Source: Sinorhizobium mexicanum (GTDB lineage: Bacteria > Pseudomonadota > Alphaproteobacteria > Rhizobiales > Rhizobiaceae). From it: a DNA stretch of 64,000 nucleotides. This document shows positions 56,681 to 64,000 of this stretch, piece after piece. The notes under the pieces are model-generated. The model had not been told where the DNA came from, did no database searches, and saw nothing but the letters and a program-made list of their open reading frames with translations. The position numbers and the translations under genes were made by a program. The stretch lies in assembly GCF_013488225.1 (NCBI RefSeq), contig NZ_CP041238.1:3569501-3633500 (forward strand), in the 5' to 3' direction. Every line of letters begins with the position of its first letter. The first letter of the stretch is position 1.

Positions 56681-58033
56681 TCAGGCGGCGCTGCGAACGT
56701 TGCCGATCACATTGACGAGTTCATCGACAATGCGCTCGACCTGGCCGCGGTCGTCACCTTCCGCCATGACTCGGATCAGCGGCTCCGTTCCCGACGGACG
56801 GATCAGCAGACGGCCATTCTTGGCAAGGCCCGCTTCGGCGTCGGCGATGGCCTGCTGCACGGACGGGTGCTCGAGCGGCTTGCCCGCCGACACGCGAACA
56901 TTCTTCAGAATCTGCGGCACGGGCTCGAAGCGGTGGCACACTTCGCTCACCGACTTGCCCTGACGCTTGACGACGGCGAGGATCTGCAGCGCAGCCACCA
57001 GGCCGTCGCCGGTCGTCCCGAAATCGGAGAGCACGATGTGGCCGGACTGTTCGCCACCGACGTTCAGGCCGTCCTGGCGCATCTGCTCGACGACATAGCG
57101 GTCGCCGACCTTGGTGCGGTGCAGTCCGATGCCCCTGCCCTTCAGGTAACGCTCGAGGCCGAGGTTCGACATCACTGTCGCGGCGATGGCGCCCCCCTTC
57201 AGCATTCCGTCCGTGGCCCAGCTGTCCGCGATCACAGCCATGAGCTGGTCGCCATCGACGACGGTTCCGTTTTCGTCGATGATCAGCACCCGGTCCGCAT
57301 CGCCGTCGAGCGCGATGCCGATATCGGCCCTGACTTCGTGAACCTTCTTCGACAGGGCGGCCGGATGTGTCGAGCCGCATTCGAGGTTGATGTTGACGCC
57401 GTTGGGCTCCGTCCCGATCGTCACCACTTCGGCGCCAAGCTCCCAGAGCGCGGACGGGGCAACCTTGTAGGCAGCACCGTTGGCGCAGTCGATGGCGATC
57501 CTGAGACCCTTCAGCGTGACATCGCGCGGCAGTGTCCGCTTCGCCTGTTCGATATAGCGGTAGATGTCGCCATCGACGCGTTTGGCCCGGCCGATATCCT
57601 CAGGCTTGGCGAGCTGGCCGGACATATCCTGGTCGATGAGCTCCTCGATCTTTTCCTCGATGTCGTCGGAAAGCTTGTAGCCATCGGGTCCGAAGAGCTT
57701 GATGCCGTTGTCGCGGAACGGATTGTGCGAGGCCGAGATCATCACGCCGATATCGGCGCGCAGCGATCGCGTCAGCATGGCGACGCCCGGCGTCGGGATC
57801 GGTCCGAGCAGGAAGACGTCGAGTCCGGCGGCCGTGAAACCGGCGACCATCGCGTTTTCGAGCATATAACCGGAAAGGCGCGTGTCCTTGCCGATCACGA
57901 CACGGTGGCGGTGCGCTCCATTACGGAAGATCGTTCCGACGGCGATGCCGACACGCATGGCGAGGTCGGGCGTCATCGGGAAAATATTGGACTGGCCGCG
58001 AATGCCGTCAGTGCCGAAATATTTGCGTTTCAT
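56681..58033 (-). CDS. glmM: Phosphoglucosamine mutase
   Basis: GlmM (450 residues) converts glucosamine-6-phosphate to glucosamine-1-phosphate for UDP-GlcNAc, feeding peptidoglycan and LPS. The start [15 protein letters not shown] is the family hallmark. The catalytic Ser is in [14 protein letters not shown], the metal site is [14 protein letters not shown], and the sugar-phosphate loop is [22 protein letters not shown] 58033 follows GGAG by 5 nt. It lies downstream of a RIME and of ftsH on the same strand. Confidence 0.97.
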   Translation of the reverse strand: MKRKYFGTDGIRGQSNIFPMTPDLAMRVGIAVGTIFRNGAHRHRVVIGKDTRLSGYMLENAMVAGFTAAGLDVFLLGPIPTPGVAMLTRSLRADIGVMISASHNPFRDNGIKLFGPDGYKLSDDIEEKIEELIDQDMSGQLAKPEDIGRAKRVDGDIYRYIEQAKRTLPRDVTLKGLRIAIDCANGAAYKVAPSALWELGAEVVTIGTEPNGVNINLECGSTHPAALSKKVHEVRADIGIALDGDADRVLIIDENGTVVDGDQLMAVIADSWATDGMLKGGAIAATVMSNLGLERYLKGRGIGLHRTKVGDRYVVEQMRQDGLNVGGEQSGHIVLSDFGTTGDGLVAALQILAVVKRQGKSVSEVCHRFEPVPQILKNVRVSAGKPLEHPSVQQAIADAEAGLAKNGRLLIRPSGTEPLIRVMAEGDDRGQVERIVDELVNVIGNVRSAA

Positions 58034-58141
58034 AAGAACTCCATGGTCCTGCTTCGGCAGGATCGTCTTTACCGGCCGCGTCTGTCTGCGTGTTCCGCGA
58101 TTGGCTTTCATATCGCCGGACCTCGTATCCAGAGTTTGACG

Positions 58142-58251
58142 CCCTACAGCGCCGCGCGTCGAACGGGGCGCGCTAAGGTCGCTGCAGCACTTTGAACTGC
58201 TGCATGATTTTGTCCTCAAATCGATTCCGATTTAAGGAATCATGCAGTAGC
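58142..58251 (+). repeat. RIME-type element, copy 8
   Basis: CCCTACAGCGCCGCGCGTC, GGGGCGCGCTAAGGTCGCTG, CAGCACTTTGAACTGCTGC, ATGATTTTGTCCTCAAATCG and TTTAAGGAATCATGCAGTAG. The most complete copy in the window together with copy 4. Confidence 0.8.
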
Positions 58252-58413
58252 GGCCTCTCCATTTCTGCAGCCTGCTCGCGTCCATCGCAGAGGTCAGGCA
58301 GGGTTGAATCATCTTTGGCATAAAACCGCAGCAAACGGCAGCAATCCTATCATCAGAAATCATTACATCGCGTTACCAACTGCGCGAAAGATATTCCGGG
58401 TAAACATACCCAA

Positions 58414-58446
58414 CAAAAAGCCGCCGCTCCTTCCGGCGCGGCGGCT
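58414..58446 (-). terminator. ftsH terminator
   Basis: GCCGCCGC (58420-58427) pairs with GCGGCGGC-type sequence near 58437-58446; on the minus strand TTTTT follows (58415-58419). It lies 26 bases past the ftsH stop. Confidence 0.75.
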
Positions 58447-58471
58447 TTCCGATTCATTTTTCCGACGAGCC

Positions 58472-60409
58472 CTATTGCGGTTGCGGTTCGAAGCCGCCTT
58501 CCGGCTCCTCGCCCTTGGCACCAGCTTCCTTCTTCGTGCCGGCGGAGGGGACAGCCGAACCGCGATGCGGAGGCGTATCGTCTCCGAGGTCGCGTGCAGG
58601 CTTCTCGCCGCGGATCAGCGACTTGATTTCGTCGCCCGTCAGAGTTTCGTACTCCAGAAGGCCTTCCGCGAGCGCCACGAATTCGTGGTTCTTCTCCGTC
58701 AGGATGTGACGCGCCGTTCCGTAGGCGTCGTCGATCAGACGGCGGATCTCGTTATCGATCTTCTGCGCGGTCGCTTCCGAAACGTTCTTCTGCTGCGCCA
58801 CGGAGTGACCGAGGAAGACCTCCTGCTGGTTCTCGCCATAGGCAACCTGTCCGAGCTGATCGGAGAAGCCCCATTGCGTCACCATCGCACGCGCAAGCTT
58901 CGTTGCCTGCTCGATATCGGAGGACGCGCCGGAGGTGATGTTCTCCTTGCCGAAGGTGATTTCCTCGGCGACGCGGCCACCCATCATGATCGCGAGACGC
59001 GAGATCATCCACTTGTAGCTCATCGAGTAGCGGTCGCCCTCGGGCAACTGCATCACCATGCCCAGCGCGCGGCCGCGCGGGATGATGGTCGCCTTGTGCA
59101 GCGGATCGGCTGATGGAACGTTGAGCGCAACGATGGCATGGCCGGCTTCGTGATAGGCGGTCAGCTTCTTCTCGGCCTCGGTCATGGCGGAGGAGCGACG
59201 CTCCGCACCCATCATGATCTTGTCCTTGGCGTCCTCGAACTCCTGCATGGTGACAAGGCGCTTGTTGCGCCGCGCCGCCATCAGGGCGGCCTCGTTGACG
59301 AGGTTCATGAGGTCCGCGCCGGAGAAGCCCGGCGTGCCGCGTGCCAAGACCTTGAGGTCGACATTGGGCGCCAGCGGTACGTTGCGGACATGCACCTTGA
59401 GGATCCGTTCGCGACCGTTGATGTCCGGGTTCGGCACGACGACCTGTCGGTCGAAGCGGCCCGGGCGCAACAGTGCCGGATCGAGCACGTCGGGACGGTT
59501 GGTCGCGGCGATCAGGATGATCCCCTCATTGGCTTCGAAGCCGTCCATCTCGACGAGCAGCTGGTTCAGCGTCTGCTCGCGTTCGTCGTTGCCGCCGCCA
59601 AGGCCGGCACCGCGGTGACGGCCGACGGCATCGATCTCATCGATGAAGATGATGCAGGGGGCGTTCTTCTTCGCCTGCTCGAACATGTCGCGGACGCGCG
59701 AGGCACCGACACCGACGAACATCTCGACGAAGTCCGAGCCGGAGATCGTGAAAAAGGGCACGTTCGCTTCGCCTGCGACCGAGCGCGCAAGCAGAGTCTT
59801 ACCGGTGCCGGGGGGGCCGACCAGCAACACGCCCCGCGGGATGCGTCCGCCGAGGCGTTGGAATTTCTGCGGATCGCGCAGGAATTCAACGATTTCCTCA
59901 AGGTCCTGTTTGGCCTCATCGACGCCTGCGACATCGTCAAATGTGACGCGACCATGCGCTTCGGTCAGGAGCTTGGCCTTGGACTTGCCAAAGCCCATCG
60001 CCCCGCGGGAACCGCCTTGCATCTGCCGCATGAAGAACAGCCAGACGCCAAGGATCAGCAGCATCGGCAGCAGCGTGCCAATATAGCTCAGGAAGCCCGA
60101 CGATCCGTCCGTTTCCGGGCGCACGGTGACGGTGACGTCCTTGGCTTCGAGCCGTTCGGTCAAAGCGGTATCGACGGCGGGTGCAAAGGTCTGGAAGGTT
60201 GCGCCGCTTTCGGTATAGCTGCCGATCACCTTCGAGCCGGTGATCACGACTTCCTTGACGCGGCTGGCGTCGACGTCCTTCAGAAACTGCGAGAATGGAA
60301 TTTCGCGTGAACCGGCGCGCTCCGTCGGCTGCTGGAACATGCTGAACAGCGCAATCAGGAGAAGCGCTATGATTGCCCAGAGGGCAAAATTACGAAAATT
60401 AGGGTTCAT
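58472..60409 (-). CDS. ftsH: ATP-dependent zinc metalloprotease FtsH
   Basis: FtsH (645 residues) is the hexameric inner-membrane AAA+ protease that degrades membrane and regulatory proteins such as RpoH and LpxC. Two transmembrane segments frame a periplasmic part ([40 protein letters not shown]). The AAA domain has [18 protein letters not shown] and [12 protein letters not shown]. The zinc site is [16 protein letters not shown] 60409 is preceded by GGGGAG; the 11 extra residues upstream are antisense-like. The rpoH gene is 14 kb away. Confidence 0.97.
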   Translation of the reverse strand: MNPNFRNFALWAIIALLLIALFSMFQQPTERAGSREIPFSQFLKDVDASRVKEVVITGSKVIGSYTESGATFQTFAPAVDTALTERLEAKDVTVTVRPETDGSSGFLSYIGTLLPMLLILGVWLFFMRQMQGGSRGAMGFGKSKAKLLTEAHGRVTFDDVAGVDEAKQDLEEIVEFLRDPQKFQRLGGRIPRGVLLVGPPGTGKTLLARSVAGEANVPFFTISGSDFVEMFVGVGASRVRDMFEQAKKNAPCIIFIDEIDAVGRHRGAGLGGGNDEREQTLNQLLVEMDGFEANEGIILIAATNRPDVLDPALLRPGRFDRQVVVPNPDINGRERILKVHVRNVPLAPNVDLKVLARGTPGFSGADLMNLVNEAALMAARRNKRLVTMQEFEDAKDKIMMGAERRSSAMTEAEKKLTAYHEAGHAIVALNVPSADPLHKATIIPRGRALGMVMQLPEGDRYSMSYKWMISRLAIMMGGRVAEEITFGKENITSGASSDIEQATKLARAMVTQWGFSDQLGQVAYGENQQEVFLGHSVAQQKNVSEATAQKIDNEIRRLIDDAYGTARHILTEKNHEFVALAEGLLEYETLTGDEIKSLIRGEKPARDLGDDTPPHRGSAVPSAGTKKEAGAKGEEPEGGFEPQPQ

Positions 60410-60466
60410 CGAACTCCCCGGAACCTGTCGCAGCCCGGACATTTCGCCGGGCCGCAGTCTTGTTCC

Positions 60467-61867
60467 CTAACATAAGGTTCTGGCGTCGCCTTGCCAAGGC
60501 AAACCGCCGGCTCCCTCTCCATTTCTGTCAAAAACGTCGTGTACCGGCGGAGCGGGGTATCGTTCGCGCCCGAACAGCATCGCGACCGCATCCGCCATAG
60601 TCCGGTCGAAACCGGGCAAAAAGGTGTCGTAAAGGGCGATGCGGCATTCGACTTTCGCCCGGATCGAGCCGGCCATATCGGCACGCGCCGGGCCGATATG
60701 TGGCGCGGCCCGGGTGGCCCTTTTGGCGACTCCTCGGGGCAGGTCCCCATCAATAAGTATCTGATTCCATTGACCATCTTTCTGCGAGGTAGTCACGACC
60801 ACCGGGTCCTGTCCGTCATTCGTCACATTGAAGCGGCCGTCCCACACGCTCGTCTCACCGGGATCGATGACAAGAACGGACAGGTTGCGCGCCTCACGGT
60901 AGAGGTAGAGACCGTTTGGACGCCTGTCATAGACGACGCCTCCCGCCGTCATGCGTCCCGGTGCGCCCGGTTGCAGAAAGCCGGATATGCGCTCGATCGT
61001 CGCATGCCCCGGCAAATGATTGCGGCCGCCGAGGACTGCGGCAACGGACAGAAGCGCGCGGCGCCAATCGGCGTCGCTCATGTTTCCCGCCTGGGCCGCC
61101 GCAATTTCAGCCACTACGGTCTCGTGCACGCGCACATGGGTCTCGATCATGGCGGCTGCCCGCGTCGATGACGCGGCCCTTTGGGCAGCGCTCCACGGAG
61201 CTGCGGGCGCCTCTTCCGAGCCTTCGAGCTCGGATCGCACGCGAACACGCTCGAACAGGGGATTGGCGTTGCTCGGATCGTCGAACCACTCGATACCCCG
61301 CAGGCTCAGGAATGCCCGTATGTCGGCACGGCTCAGGCCAAGGAATGGTCGTGAGACCCAGATGCGACGCCCGTAAAGCATGGTGCTCGCCATGCCGGCG
61401 CTGCCCTGTCCCTCCCCTTCGCCGCGTGCAGTGCGCATCGCGATCGTCTCGCGCTGGTCATCTCGCGTATGCCCGGTGGCAATGCAGTCCGCGCCGAGCG
61501 CGGCGGCGGCATCGGCCAGCAACTCATAGCGTTTCTGGCGCGCGGCCGCCTGGATGCCGCTTCGTGGCTTGTCGCCTTCCCAGCGGCTTACAAGGTGGGG
61601 AATACCCAGTTCGGCACAAAACGCCGCCACGGCTGCCGCTTCATCGGCGGATTCCGGTCTCAAGGCATGATCGATCGTGCAGGCGGCAAGCGAAAAACCT
61701 TCGCTACCTCCGTTTCTGATCGCGGAGTGGAGAGCAAGAAGAAGTCCCTTGGAGTCGCTGCCTCCAGAGACGGCCGCGAGAATCCGGCAAGGTTTGGCGA
61801 AGGAACGCAGGAATTGTCTGGCCGCGGCGATGACGGCTTCGGGCACGCGGCGCGCCTCAGCAGCCAA
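60467..61867 (-). CDS. tilS: tRNA(Ile)-lysidine synthase
   Basis: TilS (about 466 residues) adds lysine to C34 of the CAT-anticodon tRNA-Ile, changing its specificity. The PP-loop is ILAAVSGGSDSKGLLLALHSA, followed by CTIDHALRPESADEAAAV and CIATGHTRDDQRETIAMR. The start is uncertain: the frame opens with TTG at 61867, giving an 11-base overlap with the cpoB stop, while GTG 61846 with GAGG upstream also fits. It lies between cpoB and ftsH in a conserved pal-cpoB-tilS-ftsH order. Confidence 0.93.
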   Translation of the reverse strand: MAAEARRVPEAVIAAARQFLRSFAKPCRILAAVSGGSDSKGLLLALHSAIRNGGSEGFSLAACTIDHALRPESADEAAAVAAFCAELGIPHLVSRWEGDKPRSGIQAAARQKRYELLADAAAALGADCIATGHTRDDQRETIAMRTARGEGEGQGSAGMASTMLYGRRIWVSRPFLGLSRADIRAFLSLRGIEWFDDPSNANPLFERVRVRSELEGSEEAPAAPWSAAQRAASSTRAAAMIETHVRVHETVVAEIAAAQAGNMSDADWRRALLSVAAVLGGRNHLPGHATIERISGFLQPGAPGRMTAGGVVYDRRPNGLYLYREARNLSVLVIDPGETSVWDGRFNVTNDGQDPVVVTTSQKDGQWNQILIDGDLPRGVAKRATRAAPHIGPARADMAGSIRAKVECRIALYDTFLPGFDRTMADAVAMLFGRERYPAPPVHDVFDRNGEGAGGLPWQGDARTLC

Positions 61868-62894
61868 ACCGGCTCTGCTCGCTTGACACCTTTGCCTTCA
61901 CGGCCGGCGAAGCCTTGGGGTAGCGCTTGTTCACCTCGCGCAGCGTGGCGCAAGCGGTTTCCTTGTTGTCGAGGGCGCCGAGCGACATGCCGAGTTTCAG
62001 CAGCATCTCGGGCGCCTTGGGCGATTTACCGTGAGCCTGGTGCGCGTTCAGGAAAGTCTTCGCTGCGTCGCTGTACTTGCCTTGCGAATATTGCGCCTCA
62101 CCCATCCAGAAACTGGCGTCGGCCGCCTTGTCGCCGTTGGGAAAGACGTCGAGATAGTCGTGGAACTCCTGTTCCGCCATGGCGTAGTCGCCGGAAAGCA
62201 CATGGCCGTAGGCGGATTGGTAGAGATCGGCCGGATTGTCGAGGGACGCGGTTTGCTGCTCGGTGCCCGGATTGGCATTGATACCCGCATCACCGCCGGC
62301 GGAGTTGGCCGTCCCGGTGTCGACACCGGGGAGCGTAGCGTTGGCGCCAGGCTGGGCGCCCGCGGTGGTCGATACCGGGTTGCCGCTCTCGTCGAAAATG
62401 ATCTGCCCCAACGTCGTCGGCGGCGCGGCACCCGTCGAGCCGGGATTGGCGCCTGTTGCCGCCATGTCGTTGCCGCCAGCAGAAGGTGCCGCCGGGGGTT
62501 GGCTATCCGTCACCCCCGGGGTGACGGACGCCTGATCACTGGATTTCGGCGCTTCAAGTGCGCCGCTCTTCTTTGAAGAGGACTTGCCGTTTTCGAGATC
62601 CTGGAAGCGGAACTCGTTGTCCTCCTGGAACTTCCGGATCTGTTCCTGCATCTGCAGCAATTGGAAGCTCATTTCCTCGATACGCCCGTTGAGCGAGCGG
62701 ATCTCTTCCTCGAGTTGACCGATCCGTCCGAGGTCGGCCGACTGCACCTTCACCACCGGCAAGCTCTCTTTGCTGGCGGCATCGGCATGGGTTGAGCGGG
62801 CGAAAAGCCCGGAAAGTGGCATGGCATTTGCCGCTGGTCCGAGACCCGAGAGGGCCACAAGACCAATCAGTCCTGCCACGACAAATTTCTTCAT
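61857..62894 (-). CDS. cpoB: Tol-Pal system coordinator CpoB (YbgF)
   Basis: CpoB (345 residues) is a periplasmic protein that coordinates cell-wall synthesis with Tol-Pal constriction. A signal peptide (KKFVVAGLIGLVALSGLGPAANAM) precedes an N-terminal coiled-coil trimerisation part (GQLEEEIRSLNGRIEEMSFQLLQMQEQIRKF). A Gly/Ala/Pro linker leads to TPR repeats (LYQSAYGHVLSGDYAMAEQEFHDYLDVFPNGD, ASFWMGEAQYSQGKYSDAAKTFL, PEMLLKLGMSLGAL). ATG 62894 is chosen at the signal peptide. It lies downstream of pal. Confidence 0.93.
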   Translation of the reverse strand: MKKFVVAGLIGLVALSGLGPAANAMPLSGLFARSTHADAASKESLPVVKVQSADLGRIGQLEEEIRSLNGRIEEMSFQLLQMQEQIRKFQEDNEFRFQDLENGKSSSKKSGALEAPKSSDQASVTPGVTDSQPPAAPSAGGNDMAATGANPGSTGAAPPTTLGQIIFDESGNPVSTTAGAQPGANATLPGVDTGTANSAGGDAGINANPGTEQQTASLDNPADLYQSAYGHVLSGDYAMAEQEFHDYLDVFPNGDKAADASFWMGEAQYSQGKYSDAAKTFLNAHQAHGKSPKAPEMLLKLGMSLGALDNKETACATLREVNKRYPKASPAVKAKVSSEQSRFGC

Positions 62895-63040
62895 TTCAGT
62901 TGTCCTGTTCGAATACCGATTATTCCCACCCCTGCGATCACGGTCCGCGATACTCGATACTGTCGCCGATTCTAAAGGTGAGTGCCGCACAGTTTTCCAA
63001 TCGCTGTGAAAAAGCAACGGAGTTCGGCTAAAGTGTGGTA

Positions 63041-63067
63041 AAAAAGAAAAGGCGGCCCGTGGCCGCC
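63041..63067 (-). terminator. pal terminator
   Basis: GGCGGCC (63051-63057), loop cgt, GGCCGCC (63061-63067); on the minus strand TTTTCTTTTTT follows. It is 32 bases past the pal stop and may end only part of the transcripts reaching cpoB. Confidence 0.7.
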
Positions 63068-63098
63068 CGTTCAAACTTCCACTTCAGTGGCCGGAGCG

Positions 63099-63629
63099 TC
63101 ACATGCCGGCGCCGCCGAGAACGGTAACGGCGCGGCGGTTCTGCGACCAGCAGGAGATGTCGTCGCAGACGGCAACCGGCTTTTCCTTGCCGTAGGAAAT
63201 GGTGCGCATGCGGTTCGCGGGAACGCCCTGGCTGGCGAGAAAGTCGCGGGTGGCGGCGGCACGGCGGGCGCCGAGCGCCAGGTTGTACTCGCGGGTGCCG
63301 CGCTCGTCGGCGTGGCCTTCGATGGTGATCGCGTAGTTCGGGTATTTCGCCAGCCACTGAGCCTGGCGGGCGAGCGTCGCCTGGGCATCGGCACGGATGG
63401 AGCTGGAGTCCGTATCGAAGAAGATGCGGTCGCCGACGTTGACGGTGAAGTCCTGCTGGGAGCCCGGCGTTGCAGCGCCTGCGCCGAGACCGAGGCCGGC
63501 GGCGTCGTTCGGCAGGTTCTTTTTCGAAGCGCAGCCGGCAAGAGCGAGCGTCATGACCAGAGCGATCATGACAGGATTGCGGGCGATGGTCTGCATGCGG
63601 CTCGCGGCCGGGGTGTCAATTCGGCTCAT
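63099..63629 (-). CDS. pal: Peptidoglycan-associated lipoprotein Pal
   Basis: Pal (176 residues) is the outer-membrane lipoprotein of the Tol-Pal complex. The lipobox LALAGC (Cys at about 33) follows a positively charged N-terminus. The OmpA-like C-terminal domain has VGDRIFFDTDSSSIRADAQATL and the peptidoglycan-binding EGHADERGTREYNLALGARRAA then SYGKEKPVAVCDDISCWSQNRRAVTVL. Length is typical. It lies upstream of cpoB and downstream of probable tolB on the same strand. Confidence 0.95.
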   Translation of the reverse strand: MSRIDTPAASRMQTIARNPVMIALVMTLALAGCASKKNLPNDAAGLGLGAGAATPGSQQDFTVNVGDRIFFDTDSSSIRADAQATLARQAQWLAKYPNYAITIEGHADERGTREYNLALGARRAAATRDFLASQGVPANRMRTISYGKEKPVAVCDDISCWSQNRRAVTVLGGAGM

Positions 63630-63976
63630 GGGCCGGGTCTCCTTGGAAGTGTCTGATTCACGGTTGCCAGACTGTAACCGGAAGCGGTTAATTGCTTTTC
63701 AACTGATATGGTTAACAAATCGATAATTTGCGTGGGGCGCCTGCTAGACCAGCACTTTGCGGCGAGAAAGCGGCACATCGGCCACATTTGCCACCACTTC
63801 TGTGGACACCCGATCACGATGATCTTGGATCGATCGCAAATGTGATCGGTTCTGGTCGCCGCCGGGAGATACACAAAAACAAAAACAAAGAAGCGCGCCG
63901 CATGATCGCGGCGCGCTTCAGCAAGTGGAGACGCGGGATGCGGGCGGAGAACCGCTTGCACTTCACCTCGTCCGCT
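63630..63976. promoter_or_regulatory. pal upstream region with a tolB terminator
   Basis: The 347-base gap holds a hairpin at 63897-63921 (AAGCGCGCCGC with GCGGCGCGCTT around ATGATC), preceded on the plus strand by AAAAACAAAGA and so T-rich on the minus strand, which suits the end of the tolB transcript. The A+T-rich stretch 63690-63730 is the likely pal promoter region. No gene is evident. Confidence 0.5.
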
Positions 63977-64000
63977 CTATTCCATCAGCGGAGACCAGGC
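63977..64000 (-). CDS. tolB: Probable tolB 3' end (partial)
   Basis: The last 24 bases of the window read on the minus strand AWSPLME and a TAG stop at 63977-63979. DPAWSPL is a typical TolB beta-propeller C-terminus, and a T-rich terminator follows. The identity rests on seven residues plus the pal neighbourhood, so it is tentative. Confidence 0.45.
   Translation of the reverse strand, partial: AWSPLME

Larger units (their letters stand above)
58034..58471. other. glmM-ftsH intergenic region
   Basis: This 438-base gap holds RIME copy 8 and the ftsH terminator, listed separately. I see no gene. The A+T-richer part 58320-58420 has no recognised element. Confidence 0.5.

Noticed and set aside
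56621..58195. A 524-codon plus-strand frame
   Set aside because: It is antisense to glmM, whose catalytic motifs are unmistakable. The antisense product has no recognisable domain.

Overview
The window is a GC-rich chromosomal segment of an alphaproteobacterium of the Rhizobiaceae, almost certainly Sinorhizobium (Ensifer), close to S. meliloti or S. medicae. The evidence is protein-level recognition of the aerobic cobaltochelatase pair CobS/CobT, the fliJ-ctrA-chpT-sciP cell-cycle cluster, a CTTGAC-N17-CTATAG promoter before rpmB, clustered CcrM (GANTC) sites before ctrA, and about eight scattered copies of a RIME-type rhizobial intergenic mosaic element. Most of the window is core genome. 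No plasmid, phage structural, symbiosis or CRISPR functions are visible.

Layout. 1-7.4 kb: DUF3108 protein (partial), rpmB, a queuosine-precursor transporter, a phytase-like exported protein, cobT, cobS, a J-domain protein and a BolA protein. 7.4-12.7 kb: a minus-strand CNNM/CBS protein-aroB-aroK operon, then a 49-residue membrane ORF-xerD pair and accA. 12.9-17.8 kb: an L,D-transpeptidase-like lipoprotein overlapping a TusA-like gene, an ICMT-like methyltransferase, a His-rich COG0523 GTPase and a D,D-carboxypeptidase. 18-22 kb: M20 amidohydrolase plus Lrp regulator, then a divergent alcohol dehydrogenase/AraC regulator pair. 22-28 kb: a kinase/M23-like/class III aminotransferase fusion behind a HutC-type regulator, divergent from hutF and hutD (histidine degradation).

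28.1-33.2 kb is the accessory part. It holds a three-gene minus-strand locus: a kinase with an N-terminal PqqD/RRE-like region and an HprK-like P-loop, an NTP_transf_5 nucleotidyltransferase, and a small Tat-exported Gly-rich protein. Next to it is a small patch with an AlpA-like protein, a short exported ORF, a palindromic operator-like site, an sRNA-like double hairpin, a broken methyltransferase gene and an elongator tRNA-Met.

33-43 kb: mnmA, an orphan LuxR regulator, then the cell-cycle cluster sciP, acetyltransferase, fliJ, ctrA, a degenerate receiver protein and chpT, followed by DUF1134 and coiled-coil membrane proteins. 42-50.6 kb: SpoU methyltransferase, RluD-type synthase, rpoH, a large acidic membrane protein, purA and a DMT permease. 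50.7-56.5 kb: serA and serC with a serC-type leader, then two beta-barrel proteins. 56.6-64 kb: glmM, ftsH, tilS, cpoB, pal and the last codons of what looks like tolB, all on the minus strand.

The most interesting candidate for an undescribed system is the RRE/HprK-like kinase + nucleotidyltransferase + Tat Gly-rich small protein locus (28.17-30.85 kb, perhaps with a 41-codon ORF just upstream). It has the look of a peptide- or small-protein-modifying system without a known product. Assignments rest on reading translated proteins and motifs by eye; no database search was run.
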